From NCBI GenBank assembly GCA_003222245.1, contig QHVH01000032.1, positions 1-64,000 on the forward strand: a stretch of DNA of 64,000 nt, read 5' to 3'. Position numbers and translations under genes: made by a program. Position 1 is the first letter of the stretch; every line of letters begins with the position of its first letter. Source of the DNA: Blastocatellia bacterium AA13 (lineage in GTDB: Bacteria > Acidobacteriota > Blastocatellia > UBA7656). Shown here in pieces: positions 36,470 through 45,254 of this stretch. A model generated the notes under the pieces. The model searched no databases. It had not been told where the DNA came from and worked only from the letters and a program-made list of their open reading frames with translations.

Positions 36470-36511
36470 CATCGCGAGAATTCCATTGCGAGAATTCCAT
36501 TGCGAGATGAC
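36470..36511. repeat. Three tandem 14-bp iterons upstream of the carbamoyltransferase operon
   Basis: CATCGCGAGAATTC (36470-36483), CATTGCGAGAATTC (36484-36497) and CATTGCGAGATGAC (36498-36511) follow one another without gaps, all containing GCGAGA. They lie 23-64 bases upstream of the operon's first ATG, over the likely promoter or leader. Repeated sites of this kind bind regulators. Confidence 0.6.
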
Positions 36512-36588
36512 TTCCGTGTCACAAACGACTCGCAGTGCATCCAGAAATTATCATTCGGATTAGAGGCAGGCAATAAAAACGCGTGCTT

Positions 36589-37437
36589 CTAGGCAAGCTC
36601 GTCCGGCTTCAATCCCATCTTGAGCGCTGCCGCGAGCAGCACCAGGACCGCGATCCCCAATAGAATCGAAAGCGCCGATCCGAACGGCTGATTCAGCAGG
36701 GTGAACTGGTTCTGAATGAGATTGCCGATCATCGCGGATTTTGCTCCTCCGAGCAGATCGGGCGTTACAAATGCTCCAAGCGATGGAATAAAGACGAGAA
36801 CCGAACCCGCGATCAGTCCCGGCCGTGAGAGCGGAAGCGTCACCCTGGTAAATGTAGAAATTCTGTTTGCTCCCAGATCGTGCGCGGCCTCGATCAAACG
36901 CTTGTCGATATGATCCAACGCCACGAATATCGGAAGGATCATAAAAGGCAATTCTCCATAAACCTGTCCTACCATTACCGCAAAATTGTTGTAGAGCAGA
37001 CCGAGCGGCTCCTTGATAATTCCGGCGTGAACAAGGCCCGAGTTTATGAGGCCCTCGCTTCGAAGCAGAACCATCCACGCGTAAGTGCGGATCAAAAAAC
37101 TCGTCCAAAATGGAACTACGGTTAGCACCAGCAGCAGCGGTTTCCATCGGCCTGATGCGCGAAAAGCGAGGTAATAAGCCGCGGGATAACTCATCACGAT
37201 GCAGAGCAAGGTAGTCAGAGTAGCAATCCAAACAGTTCGCCAGTAGGCGGATACGTAGAGAGAGTCGAACGCTCGAGCGTAATTTCCAAGCGTATAGTCA
37301 TAAATAATCCGGCCGAAGGCTCCGCGTGAAGCAAAGCTGACTACGAGGATTACGACCAGCGGGCCGATGAAGAAAACAACAAGCCACATTGCGGCTGGCG
37401 TAATCAGGAGAAAGGATCTGTCTTTGGTCTCTTTCAT
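36589..37437 (-). CDS. Spermidine/putrescine-type ABC transporter permease (PotB-like), apparently alone
   Basis: The 282-residue product from ATG 37437 has six hydrophobic segments and the EAA loop (EAAHDLGANRISTFTRVTLPLSRPG) that contacts the ATPase. TPAAMWLVVFFIGPL and FVTPDLLGG are typical of PotB/PotH. The start is uncertain, since neither 37437 nor 37503 has a ribosome-binding site. No PotA, PotC or PotD gene is present within the window, which is unusual because these genes normally form one operon. Confidence 0.85.
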   Translation of the reverse strand: MKETKDRSFLLITPAAMWLVVFFIGPLVVILVVSFASRGAFGRIIYDYTLGNYARAFDSLYVSAYWRTVWIATLTTLLCIVMSYPAAYYLAFRASGRWKPLLLVLTVVPFWTSFLIRTYAWMVLLRSEGLINSGLVHAGIIKEPLGLLYNNFAVMVGQVYGELPFMILPIFVALDHIDKRLIEAAHDLGANRISTFTRVTLPLSRPGLIAGSVLVFIPSLGAFVTPDLLGGAKSAMIGNLIQNQFTLLNQPFGSALSILLGIAVLVLLAAALKMGLKPDELA

Positions 37438-37844
37438 CGTGGAGTCGATGCAACCCCGGCCCGGCGTCGGTCGATTATATTGAGGTCTCCGCTGCCGTGC
37501 CATTGTGAGGCGGCGCCCGACTCAAAAAACAATGTATGGGCGGGGCCCTCCATGGCTGCACAGAGGCCCGCCCCTCTCGCAACATCCGTAGTCTCTAAAG
37601 GTCACTGTCACACGGAGAGGAGCGGGCCTCCCTTGCCCGCCCCTGCAGTGATTTTAGCGATATCCTCACGCAAGCTGATCACGCTCAACAGTCGGCTCAT
37701 CACAAATACCTCCACGTTCATCCCAAAAATATATCGGCCGTTGGTGTTACTGCTTAAACTGGGATCGCGCTCAACCCTCAGCTCTCGGCGCCAGGCTCTC
37801 TTGCAAGAGTGCGTCTGAAGTTTTCGCAATACTGGAGGTCGACA
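37438..37844. other. 407-bp divergent intergenic region with two GC-rich hairpins
   Basis: GGGCGGGGCCCTC (37538-37550) pairs imperfectly with GAGGCCCGCCCC (37563-37574), and GCGGGC (37622-37627) pairs with GCCCGC (37635-37640). The two hairpins share CCCGCCCCT. A short minus-strand frame of 30 codons ending near 37617 has GGAGG before its ATG but no recognisable sequence. Confidence 0.4.
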
Positions 37845-38447
37845 ATGAAGGCGTTATGTCGCGCAATTCTCATCTCGGCCCTGACGATTATGCTTACGCC
37901 GCTATCACTTCTGGCAAACAGCAATATGTCCGCGAAGCTCATTACGATCCGGCCGCTGAGCGAGAGAAGCGATGCGACCGTTGCTCCGATGCGCTCGAGG
38001 ATCGGCGCCTTCGATCTCGGACGAATAGATACAGGTCTGTGCGGCGAGTTCGAGAAGGCATGGCGCGTTTCCTCGAACGGCACTACAGGAGAAGAAGGGG
38101 TAGTGCTTGTATTCCGACTGACGACGGGCGGCTACGAAGGCCGCGTGCTTGGCGCAACCAGAGAAAGATTGAAATTCACTTTCAAGTGGGTTCCAAACGC
38201 TATCGCCATCGTTCATACGCATCCGAATAATCGACCGCCGGAGCCCTCTGAAGAGGACGAACTGGTCGCGATCAAATACGGAGTGCCGATATTCACGCTA
38301 ACCATATCCGGGATGTATGTGTTTGATCCGTTCCTCAGACAGACCTACAAGGTTATGGATGGACTTGACTGGCTCGATCGGTCCAGGTTTCCCGAGATGC
38401 CTTTCGGGAATTCAGAAAGCTCGGGTTTAGCCGATGAGATTCAGTGA
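37845..38447 (+). CDS. Exported JAMM/DUF4329-like metalloprotease candidate
   Basis: The 200-residue protein starts at ATG 37845, with GGAGG a few bases upstream, and has a signal peptide (LISALTIMLTPLSLLA). Mid-protein is IVHTHPNNRPPEPSEEDE, an HxH-x8-S-x2-D pattern close to the JAMM zinc motif. It resembles the HTHP...S..D phrase of DUF4329 proteins, which include secreted effector-type domains. The expected upstream Glu could be in the GEEGVVLVFRL strand. A function outside the cytoplasm, possibly isopeptidase or amidase, is inferred only. It is monocistronic. Confidence 0.75.
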   Translation: MKALCRAILISALTIMLTPLSLLANSNMSAKLITIRPLSERSDATVAPMRSRIGAFDLGRIDTGLCGEFEKAWRVSSNGTTGEEGVVLVFRLTTGGYEGRVLGATRERLKFTFKWVPNAIAIVHTHPNNRPPEPSEEDELVAIKYGVPIFTLTISGMYVFDPFLRQTYKVMDGLDWLDRSRFPEMPFGNSESSGLADEIQ

Positions 38448-38515
38448 AGAGCGACCAGCGATCAGCGGTCAGCGATCGGCTGTCGGCGACCAGAGGTCAG
38501 CGCGCAGCTATCAGC
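38446..38515 (+). repeat. Degenerate tandem repeat of (A)GCGATCAGCG-type units
   Basis: Starting right after the JAMM gene, units such as GCGACCA, GCGATCA, GCGGTCA and GCGATCG follow each other for about 70 bp. This is a degenerate short-period repeat without coding meaning, probably formed by slippage. Confidence 0.6.
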
Positions 38516-39089
38516 ATTCCTGATATTGGCGGATTACCTGTACAGAGGTGTAAGCGGATGATGAGACTGATATCCGAAGCCGCAAGGCCCTTCCTACAAA
38601 CAGAGCCAGACCCGCTCCGCGGCGTGCAGAACGCGGATCCGCTCAGCGTCGAGCCTGCTTCGTGTTGCGCGCGCCGCGCGCGAGTAAATCGAGTACATGA
38701 TAACGACGCTTGGCCTGATGGGTGTCGGACCTGCGATCACTTTGGTGAAGTAGCGGCCCCGTCAGGCTTATCAGCGGAGCACGCGGAACGTAGCGGCCGA
38801 TATTCGAAACGAGGAATCGTTCATATCCGCGCTGGATTTCAGGAAATTCGATCAACCTTGCAGGCCGCTTTGTCCCTGCGGGAGTCCGGTTCATCCCATA
38901 ATCGTTTTAAGGATTCACTCTTCATAATAGGATACGCGCAGGTTTCACGGGGTGTTCGTCTCCAAGCAGTCTGCCGGACTATTGTGAGCGGAGGCGGATG
39001 GCCCCGTGAATGTTTTTTAGAAAGAGGTATTCCGCTCCAGTCCATCCTGCTCAAAAAAATAAAGACTGACTCAAAGATAGGAGTAAAAG
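38516..39089 (+). other. Long leader region of the TonB-dependent receptor gene
   Basis: About 570 bases lack a convincing gene; open frames here have no family likeness. The final part is AT-rich and ends in GATAGGAG about six bases before the receptor ATG. A long untranslated leader or distant promoter is possible. Confidence 0.4.
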
Positions 39090-42000
39090 ATGAGGCACTT
39101 CAAAAAGAGGCTCTCATACGCCGCGGCACTGTTCTTGATCAGTGCATCGGTGTTGCCTGTGTTCCGGGCAACGACGTTCGCGCAATCAAGCAAGGGGGTT
39201 CTTGTCGGAACGGTCAAAGATCCGACGGGAGCAGTAGTCGCCGGCGCTACCGTGAAAGTCACGAATAGCGCCACCGGCGTGTCGCGCGAGACCGCTACGA
39301 CCGACGGCGGTTATCGGCTCGAAGCGCTCGACCCGGGAACTTACAGGCTCGACGTAATGGCGGACGGCTTCAAGAAAGCGGCGCGTGAAAACATCGTCGT
39401 CGAGGCCGCGCAAACGGGAACAATAGATTTCGCGCTCGAAGTCGGAGCTCAAAGCGAAGTCGTCAACATCGTCGGCGAAGGCGCGGTCACGCTTCAGAAG
39501 CAGGACGGCGCTCGAACGAATACGCTTGAACAGCGTCAGATTGTAGATCTTCCGATCGCCGGTTTGAATCCGGTCGGGCTTGTATTCACGCTGCCCGGCG
39601 TTACCAATCCCGGCGTCCTCGCGGGCGGCTTCGTTCAAGGCACCGAATTCAACATCAACGGTCTTCGCGCTCGATCCAACAATCAGTTGATTGACGGAAC
39701 TGACAACAACGACAACTCGATAACCGGCCAGCAGCTTCAGCCGGTTCTGCGAGACGGATTCAGAGAAGTAGCCGTTCTCGGCGGCGACAACTCCGCGGAA
39801 TACGGCAGGGCGGGCGGCGCCGTTATCAACGTGGTTACTCGAAGCGGATCAAACCAGTATCACGGCTCTGTATACGATGTGATCGATACCAGCGCGCTCG
39901 CGTCGCTGAGCCCCGGGCAGAAAGTAAATCAGGGGCTGGTTTCGGTTCCGGTCTATACCCAAAACAGTTTCGGATTTTCATTCGGCGGGCCAATTAAAAA
40001 GGACAAGCTTTTCTTCTTCGGTACATTTCAGCCGACTCTCACGCGTTCGAGCGTCAACACCTCGGCCGTAATACCTACGGACGCGGGCTTCAACACGTTG
40101 AGAAGTCTGTTTCATCAGGGAGCAAGCGCCAATGTTGATCGCTATCTCGGAGTGCTAGGCTCTCTTCGAGGCGCGACCAATCCATTCAATGTTCCGCTGG
40201 GCGGGGGGCGGCCCGACGTTCAGTTCGGAACCGTGACCACGTCTCAGTCTCAACCGGTTAACACATACGACACGCTGGTTCGGGTGGACTGGACCCCGAA
40301 CGCTCGAGACAGCTACGCGGCCAGATATATCCGCAACGATCAAACGTTCACGAATCAGTTTCCGACGGCCTTCGACGGATTCGCGGTAGATGTGAACGCC
40401 GCCGTGCAAAACTTCTTTGGAAGCTACACTCGAGTACTTTCCAATCGATGGGTGAACGAGTTTCGCTTCTCGTACGGCAAATTCGACCTGTTGTTCGGCG
40501 CGCGCGATCAAGCGGCGATCGCCTTCGGGCCGGAATTCCTCTTTTCTGGAATACCGATTTCCGGCGTGGGCCAGATTGGCGGAATATCGTCGACCTTCCC
40601 CCAGGGACGGAACTTCAACAACTATCAATTTCAGGATACGGCGACCTACACACGCGGCACGCACACAATTCGCGCGGGGGCCGATTTGGTCAAGCAAATC
40701 GCTTCTCAGATCGTGCCATTCAACGGCCAGGGAACCCTGACCTTTTCGAGCGGCGGAGGCTCGCCGACCTTTGGGAATTTTGTAGACGGCTTCTCGGGTA
40801 CGCAGGGAACCTTCGCGGCCAAGGTGTTCGGCAGCGCCGTCACTCATCCGGACGCGTTTCAACAAGCCTACTTCGTCAACGACACGTGGCGCGTGAAGCA
40901 GAATCTGACTCTGACCCTGGGTCTGCGATACGAGAATTACGGAACGCCGTTTAACGTAGTGCCCTTCCCGGCTTTCGCCGGCTTCGACGTGCCCATCGAT
41001 GCGAAGGTTGATCAGCAGCGCGACAACAACAACTTCGCGCCCCGGCTGAGCTTCGCGTATACACCGCGAATCTGGAAGCGGTTGTTCGGCGAAGACAAGA
41101 CCGTGATTCGAGCGGGCTACGGCATGAGCTATGACGTGTTTTTCAACAACGTCCTCAGCAACACTGCCGCCTCGTCTCCGAACGTCGTCGGCGTCAACAC
41201 ATTCGGCAGCGCCGCGGGTGGACGCGGCTTCGCGAACGCCGGAGTGAATTCGCTTCCGGTTACCGCGCCTCCGCCCGATCCGTTCGTCAGCATTACAACG
41301 GTTCTGCCGAATTTCGTGAACCCTCTGATTCACACATGGAATTTTGGAATCCAGCGAGAGCTTCCGTGGGGAGTCTTGTTGGACACCGCTTACGTCGGTA
41401 CGAGAGCCGAGCGGCTGCCGATCAACGAACAGTTGAACCCGGGCATCGATGAAGTTCGCATTCATCCAACGAGGGGCTCGGTTGTCGCGCGCACCAACGG
41501 CGGCGATTCGATCTACCATTCATTGCAGACGAGAGTCGAACGCGGGATGAAGAACGGATTGATGTTCCGCTTCGCCTACACGTATTCGAAGGCCATCGAC
41601 GACGTGAACAGCGAGGTCTTTGTCACGACCGGCGGAGCAAGCCGCGCTTCGAACCCATTCGATCGCAGAATCGACCGCAGCGTCGCAAGCTTCGACGTTC
41701 CTCACCGGTTCGCGTGGACCTTTATCTACGATCTACCCGGGCCTAAGAAGGGTTTGATAGGAGGTGTGATCGGCGATTGGAGGCTTTCGGGTGTTTACCG
41801 CATTCAATCGGGCAACGTCGAAACACCATTCGTCGGCGGTCTCGATCTGAACGGAGACACTGAGAGCTTCAATGACAGGCCGGCGATAGGAAACCCGAAT
41901 GCTCCGGCGAATTCGGTTGCCATCCTCGGAGACATCTTCGGCATACCGTCTCCGACCGGTTACATCGATGCGAACGGAAATCCCGTAGATCCGGCCAACG

Positions 42001-42326
42001 CGCGCTTCATAGTCGATCCGAACAGACGGACGGGGCTGGCGGGCCGCAACATTCTCCGCGGAAACCGATTCAATCAGATGGATCTGAGCTTGAATAAGGC
42101 GTTCAAGCTTCCGTTTGAAGGTCAGAGGCTCGAGGTTCGTTTCGATGTCTTCAACGTGTTCAACCATGCGAACTATACCTGGGGCATTCTCACGAGCGAC
42201 AACAGCAACGGCGACGTGCTGAATCCGTTCTTCAACAATGTGAAATTGAACGACGGTGGAATCGCCGGTCCGACAGGCAATCCGGTGGGAAGATACGGGC
42301 GCTTCCAGGTTCGGTATAGCTTCTAG
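39090..42326 (+). CDS. Oar-like TonB-dependent receptor
   Basis: The 1078-residue outer-membrane protein starts with a signal peptide (about 1-31, ending TTFAQSS). A CarboxypepD_reg domain (about 35-125, GTVKDPTGAVVAGATVKVTN) follows, then a plug domain (130-240, LEQRQIVDLPIAGLNP, GGAVINVVTRSGSN). A 22-strand-type barrel continues to the C-terminal RYGRFQVRYSF, with an aromatic last residue as needed for Bam-dependent insertion. Such receptors dominate acidobacterial outer membranes and probably import oligosaccharides or peptides. The TonB box is not obvious. A strong terminator follows 53 bp downstream. Confidence 0.95.
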   Translation: MRHFKKRLSYAAALFLISASVLPVFRATTFAQSSKGVLVGTVKDPTGAVVAGATVKVTNSATGVSRETATTDGGYRLEALDPGTYRLDVMADGFKKAARENIVVEAAQTGTIDFALEVGAQSEVVNIVGEGAVTLQKQDGARTNTLEQRQIVDLPIAGLNPVGLVFTLPGVTNPGVLAGGFVQGTEFNINGLRARSNNQLIDGTDNNDNSITGQQLQPVLRDGFREVAVLGGDNSAEYGRAGGAVINVVTRSGSNQYHGSVYDVIDTSALASLSPGQKVNQGLVSVPVYTQNSFGFSFGGPIKKDKLFFFGTFQPTLTRSSVNTSAVIPTDAGFNTLRSLFHQGASANVDRYLGVLGSLRGATNPFNVPLGGGRPDVQFGTVTTSQSQPVNTYDTLVRVDWTPNARDSYAARYIRNDQTFTNQFPTAFDGFAVDVNAAVQNFFGSYTRVLSNRWVNEFRFSYGKFDLLFGARDQAAIAFGPEFLFSGIPISGVGQIGGISSTFPQGRNFNNYQFQDTATYTRGTHTIRAGADLVKQIASQIVPFNGQGTLTFSSGGGSPTFGNFVDGFSGTQGTFAAKVFGSAVTHPDAFQQAYFVNDTWRVKQNLTLTLGLRYENYGTPFNVVPFPAFAGFDVPIDAKVDQQRDNNNFAPRLSFAYTPRIWKRLFGEDKTVIRAGYGMSYDVFFNNVLSNTAASSPNVVGVNTFGSAAGGRGFANAGVNSLPVTAPPPDPFVSITTVLPNFVNPLIHTWNFGIQRELPWGVLLDTAYVGTRAERLPINEQLNPGIDEVRIHPTRGSVVARTNGGDSIYHSLQTRVERGMKNGLMFRFAYTYSKAIDDVNSEVFVTTGGASRASNPFDRRIDRSVASFDVPHRFAWTFIYDLPGPKKGLIGGVIGDWRLSGVYRIQSGNVETPFVGGLDLNGDTESFNDRPAIGNPNAPANSVAILGDIFGIPSPTGYIDANGNPVDPANARFIVDPNRRTGLAGRNILRGNRFNQMDLSLNKAFKLPFEGQRLEVRFDVFNVFNHANYTWGILTSDNSNGDVLNPFFNNVKLNDGGIAGPTGNPVGRYGRFQVRYSF

Positions 42327-42378
42327 ATTTTCAGACCGATTCTGTACAAGTTCTGACGTGCAGTCGGAACCTCCCTTA

Positions 42379-42407
42379 GGGCGGCCTTCGGGCCGCCCAA
42401 TTTGTTT
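42379..42407 (+). terminator. Terminator with CTTCGG tetraloop after the receptor gene
   Basis: GGGCGGCC (42379-42386), loop TTCG and GGCCGCCC (42391-42398) form a perfect 8-bp stem closed by the extra-stable C(TTCG)G loop. AATTTGTTT follows. Confidence 0.8.
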
Positions 42408-42475
42408 CTAATTGCTACGAGCCCCGAAGGGCGGATCTCTCTTTTCCGAAGGCCTGATCGACGCATCGGTATACG

Positions 42476-42910
42476 TCATCCTACGGAGATTCCGTGCTTC
42501 TTCGCCTGTTGCTCGAGCCATTTCTCGAGACCATGGTCATCTCGAAAATATGAGGTTTTCGCGCCATCCCTGATGCGAATGACGCCCTTGAACACCTGAA
42601 CCGCGTCCGGAAAGCCCGACACACCTTCATTCACCAGTTGGAAGCCGCGCCAGCCAAGACTCGGCCAAACCGGTTCCCTGGCTGAGCGAAGGTTATTCAG
42701 CGACTTTCTTACATAACTCAAGTCGCCATCATCCGAAATTTCCCAGGATGGATCAGGCTCACCCGCATTGACTAACACAAGCACGCGAATCTTTTTCTCG
42801 ACCATGGAATCGGTCCGCTCTCCTGAATCTTCCATACGCGACGCTGGAGCCGCCGACGGCGCCAGCGTAAGAAGACATATTGCAATCAGAATTTTGTTGG
42901 TCATCCGCAT
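42476..42910 (-). CDS. Exported protein, stand-alone copy of the neighbour's N-terminal domain
   Basis: The 144-residue product (ATG 42910 or 42904) has a signal peptide (ILIAICLLTLAPSAAPAS). The mature part contains VLVNAGEPD, WPSLGWRGFQLVNEGV and VFKGVIRIRDG, then YFRDDHGLEKWLEQQA. These phrases align with LLANAGEAD, WNSLGWRGYQLLNNGV, VFEGVIRTM and YFVDQHGFEGWLAVRA in the next gene, so the two arose by duplication. No known domain is recognised. The gap to the upstream paralogue is 126 bp on the same strand. Confidence 0.8.
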   Translation of the reverse strand: MRMTNKILIAICLLTLAPSAAPASRMEDSGERTDSMVEKKIRVLVLVNAGEPDPSWEISDDGDLSYVRKSLNNLRSAREPVWPSLGWRGFQLVNEGVSGFPDAVQVFKGVIRIRDGAKTSYFRDDHGLEKWLEQQAKKHGISVG

Positions 42911-43036
42911 AAGACTTGTACCAGGCTTTCGCCGGACGGCGAAGCCGCTGCCGCTAACACGAGTCAGCGACCGCGCGTTGAGAGAATGCGGCCGCGCCGA
43001 GTCGGCGTTCATCGTCGTATGATTCAGCAAGACTTC

Positions 43037-44074
43037 TCACGAAGCCTTTACGCAGAAGCAGCCGCAAAAATCCTTGTAGCCTGCAACCCAGCCGTCCTTG
43101 GTTTTTCGTTTGCGATCCGCGGTTCGCGGATCAGTTATCGGCTTGCCGGATGAATCCTTGTCCGTCACGTCGCCCGCGCCGGGTTTGTGGGACCACTTTC
43201 CACCCTTGTCCTGTCGATACCAGTGATAATCCGGCGAGAGCTTGCCACCGCTGCCATCCGGATCAAGAACCAACGCTACTTTGTAGGAGCCCTCCGGACA
43301 TGCCTTGTCGCAATCGACCGCGCTCATTCCGTCGGCCTTCGCCGCCGCCACAAAGTTCGCGCAATTGTATCCGGGGTCGCCCGGCGCCGGAGGCTCGCTC
43401 GTCGTCCCGCGTCCGGGTCGGCCAAACTTATCGAGAATCTTGTTTCGCGCGTAGTTATAGCAATTGTTCTTGTCTTGAACGCCGGGCTTGTTCCATTTGT
43501 CGGGCTCGTATGGCGGCTCTGATCCACTTGTGGGCAGGTCTTTGGCGACGACGGGAACCGCCGCCTTTTCATCGACGCGATCAAGAGCGAGAGCGCTTTG
43601 GCTCACGCTGGTCAACTCATCGAGACCAGACGTAAACCCTTGCTGAGCGGCGCGCACGGCAAGCCAGCCTTCGAAGCCGTGTTGATCCACGAAGTAGTGG
43701 GTCTGATCCGCTGCCATTGTGCGAATAACACCCTCGAAGACCCGAATCTGCTCCGGCAGGTTCGGAACTCCGTTGTTCAACAACTGGTAGCCGCGCCAAC
43801 CGAGACTGTTCCAGTTCGGAGGCGGAACCTCCGGCAGCCCGCTTAAAAACGATTCGATGAGTTGGAACTCCTGACTCGTTGCGATATCAAATCCGCTGTC
43901 CGCCTCGCCGGCGTTGGCGAGCAGCGTGACCTCAAGCCTGGGGACTTGAGATGTTTGAGTAGAAGCAGCCGAAGTAGTCGAGAAGCTATTTGCGCCTGCG
44001 CCATTCACGAGCAATGATGGACTGGCGATCAGGCCGATTGCAGCCAAAACCAGGGAAACTACCACCTTTCTCAT
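43037..44074 (-). CDS. Exported two-domain protein with a Cys/His-rich C-terminal domain
   Basis: The 345-residue protein (AAGGAGG nine bases before ATG 44074) has a signal peptide to about residue 27. The domain shared with the neighbouring gene spans about 45-150. The C-terminal domain (about 190-345) has KNNCYNYARNKI, GYNCANFVAAAKADG, DYHWYRQDKGGKWSHKPG and FCGCFCV. A Cys on a helix with a later His-Trp recalls NlpC/CHAP-type cysteine peptidases. From memory, similar NCYNYA...HWYR...FCG.FC domains occur in secreted bacterial and fungal proteins of unknown role. Peptidase activity is inferred. Confidence 0.82.
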   Translation of the reverse strand: MRKVVVSLVLAAIGLIASPSLLVNGAGANSFSTTSAASTQTSQVPRLEVTLLANAGEADSGFDIATSQEFQLIESFLSGLPEVPPPNWNSLGWRGYQLLNNGVPNLPEQIRVFEGVIRTMAADQTHYFVDQHGFEGWLAVRAAQQGFTSGLDELTSVSQSALALDRVDEKAAVPVVAKDLPTSGSEPPYEPDKWNKPGVQDKNNCYNYARNKILDKFGRPGRGTTSEPPAPGDPGYNCANFVAAAKADGMSAVDCDKACPEGSYKVALVLDPDGSGGKLSPDYHWYRQDKGGKWSHKPGAGDVTDKDSSGKPITDPRTADRKRKTKDGWVAGYKDFCGCFCVKAS

Positions 44075-44483
44075 GTGGACTTTCCTCCTTCTCTTATTGA
44101 TTGTGACAAACGTCCTATCGAATAGGACGCGAATTTTTTGGACGATTCTGCCTATGGACGACTCTGCTTATTTCACGAAGGAACCGCAAAGTCAAGATGG
44201 CTCGCGCTTCCAACAACTCAGCAAACACGATCGTGGGCGGCGGGCGGGCGGTAAGGCGGCGCCGCTATTATTGCATTCACGATCCTCTGGTATTCAGGGC
44301 TGTCAATGTTCCTGGCCGCTTAAGGTTCCTGGCCGCTTAAGCCAAGTTAATGAATTCGTCATACGCCCTCTGCGAAGAAGATCGCCGTTGAAAGTTAACG
44401 GAGACACGATCATTGGATCAAGACTTGCAGCGGATTAAGACTTGCGGCCTCGCGGCCTTGCCTCCCCGCGTGACAGCAGGACC
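44075..44483. other. Non-coding region between the secreted protein and the TIR element
   Basis: The region contains the divergent promoter area of the gene at 44074 and an exact 17-bp tandem duplication. No credible gene is visible. Confidence 0.4.
44308..44341. repeat. Perfect 17-bp tandem duplication
   Basis: GTTCCTGGCCGCTTAAG occurs at 44308-44324 and again, directly adjacent, at 44325-44341. It may be a replication-slippage product. Confidence 0.7.
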
Positions 44484-44599
44484 AACTGCGGGTACTAGGT
44501 ATTAGTGTGTTGCCGCCCTTAACTGTAGCGGGGCCGGTGTTACTCTTCAGGCACGAGCTTGATAACTATCAATCAAAACCCGCAGGCAGACCAGCCAAA

Positions 44600-44624
44600 A
44601 GGAAAACAACCCGAAGACGGAGTT
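44600..44624 (-). terminator. Terminator of the element's gene
   Basis: On the minus strand AAC-CCG and CGG-GTT (44608-44613 with 44618-44624, one bulged base, AAGA loop) form a short stem followed by GTTTTCCTTTT. It lies just past the stop codon of the broken gene. Confidence 0.5.
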
Positions 44625-44629
44625 AATAC

Positions 44630-45254
44630 CTAAGAGAGCTTCTTAATAAGTTCGCTTTTAAGATCATTCAGGATATTTAGACGCTGTACGAGCCATTGGT
44701 GCTGACCAGATATGGAGTCTGGCACCGTTGCATTCTCACAATTCGAATAGAACTGAGTAGCGACTTCCGTACTGTGATGCTTCCTAAGAACCTCGGTAGC
44801 TACATCCTTGCACCAAGTACTAAGGGCCGCTGGCGACTGAAGCCCCTTAGTATCAACATCCCTACATAGGATTTTTCCGGAAGCGATCATGGCTTCTAAT
44901 GCCGAAAAGAACAAAATGATCTGCCTTAGTTCGAAAAGGGCTTTGGAATGATCGGCCGTGATCGGCCTCTAAATCGGTTACCATCTTCTTATGTTCTTGT
45001 GTAGTCCTTCGGTGTAGCCTATAGGCACTTTCGATCATGAATAGGAGAGTCAGAATAAGGACGGCCAAAAAGATAATTAGACGAACTTGCCCGGATTCGG
45101 GCAATGACACATGGAGCGGATTGAAAAATATCCCAAGGAACGTGACTAGGTTGAGAAGGACGGAGAGAGTCATATAGGCCCTCCGCCATTTGGCCTCAAC
45201 GGATGACCATAGAGAGAGCTTCCAGAAGGCCAAGCGATAGCGAAGCCAATCCAT
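44630..45254 (-). pseudogene. Two-TM membrane protein gene broken by a 10-bp tandem duplication
   Basis: The first frame (45254 down to about 44960) encodes a Trp-rich start (MDWLRYRLAFWKLSLWSS), two membrane helices (about 28-47 and 58-76) and a coiled-coil start ending DLEADH. The coding then continues in another frame: SKALFELRQIILFFSALEAM and a helical cytoplasmic domain to a stop at 44630. The switch coincides with TGATCGGCC repeated at a 10-bp period (44949-44957, 44959-44967). Removing one copy restores a continuous protein of about 204 residues. No family is recognised. It is the only gene inside the TIR element. Confidence 0.75.

Noticed and set aside
36470-36511. Iterons considered as a replication origin
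   Set aside because: Only three copies, no Rep gene or AT-rich unwinding stretch nearby; a promoter role is simpler.
36560-37231. 223-codon frame inside the PotB-like gene
   Set aside because: Same strand but other frame, Arg/Ser-rich and without motifs; the permease frame is clearly the coding one.
38446-38515. Possible CRISPR-like array in the short repeats
   Set aside because: Units are only about 8-10 bp, degenerate and without spacers.
38444-39268. 274-codon plus-strand frame before the receptor
   Set aside because: It starts in a degenerate repeat, overlaps the receptor start, and has no family likeness.
40155-41519. 454-codon open frame antisense to the TonB-dependent receptor
   Set aside because: It is a mirror of the receptor's codon bias, has no domain-like sequence, and lies wholly inside a well-supported gene.
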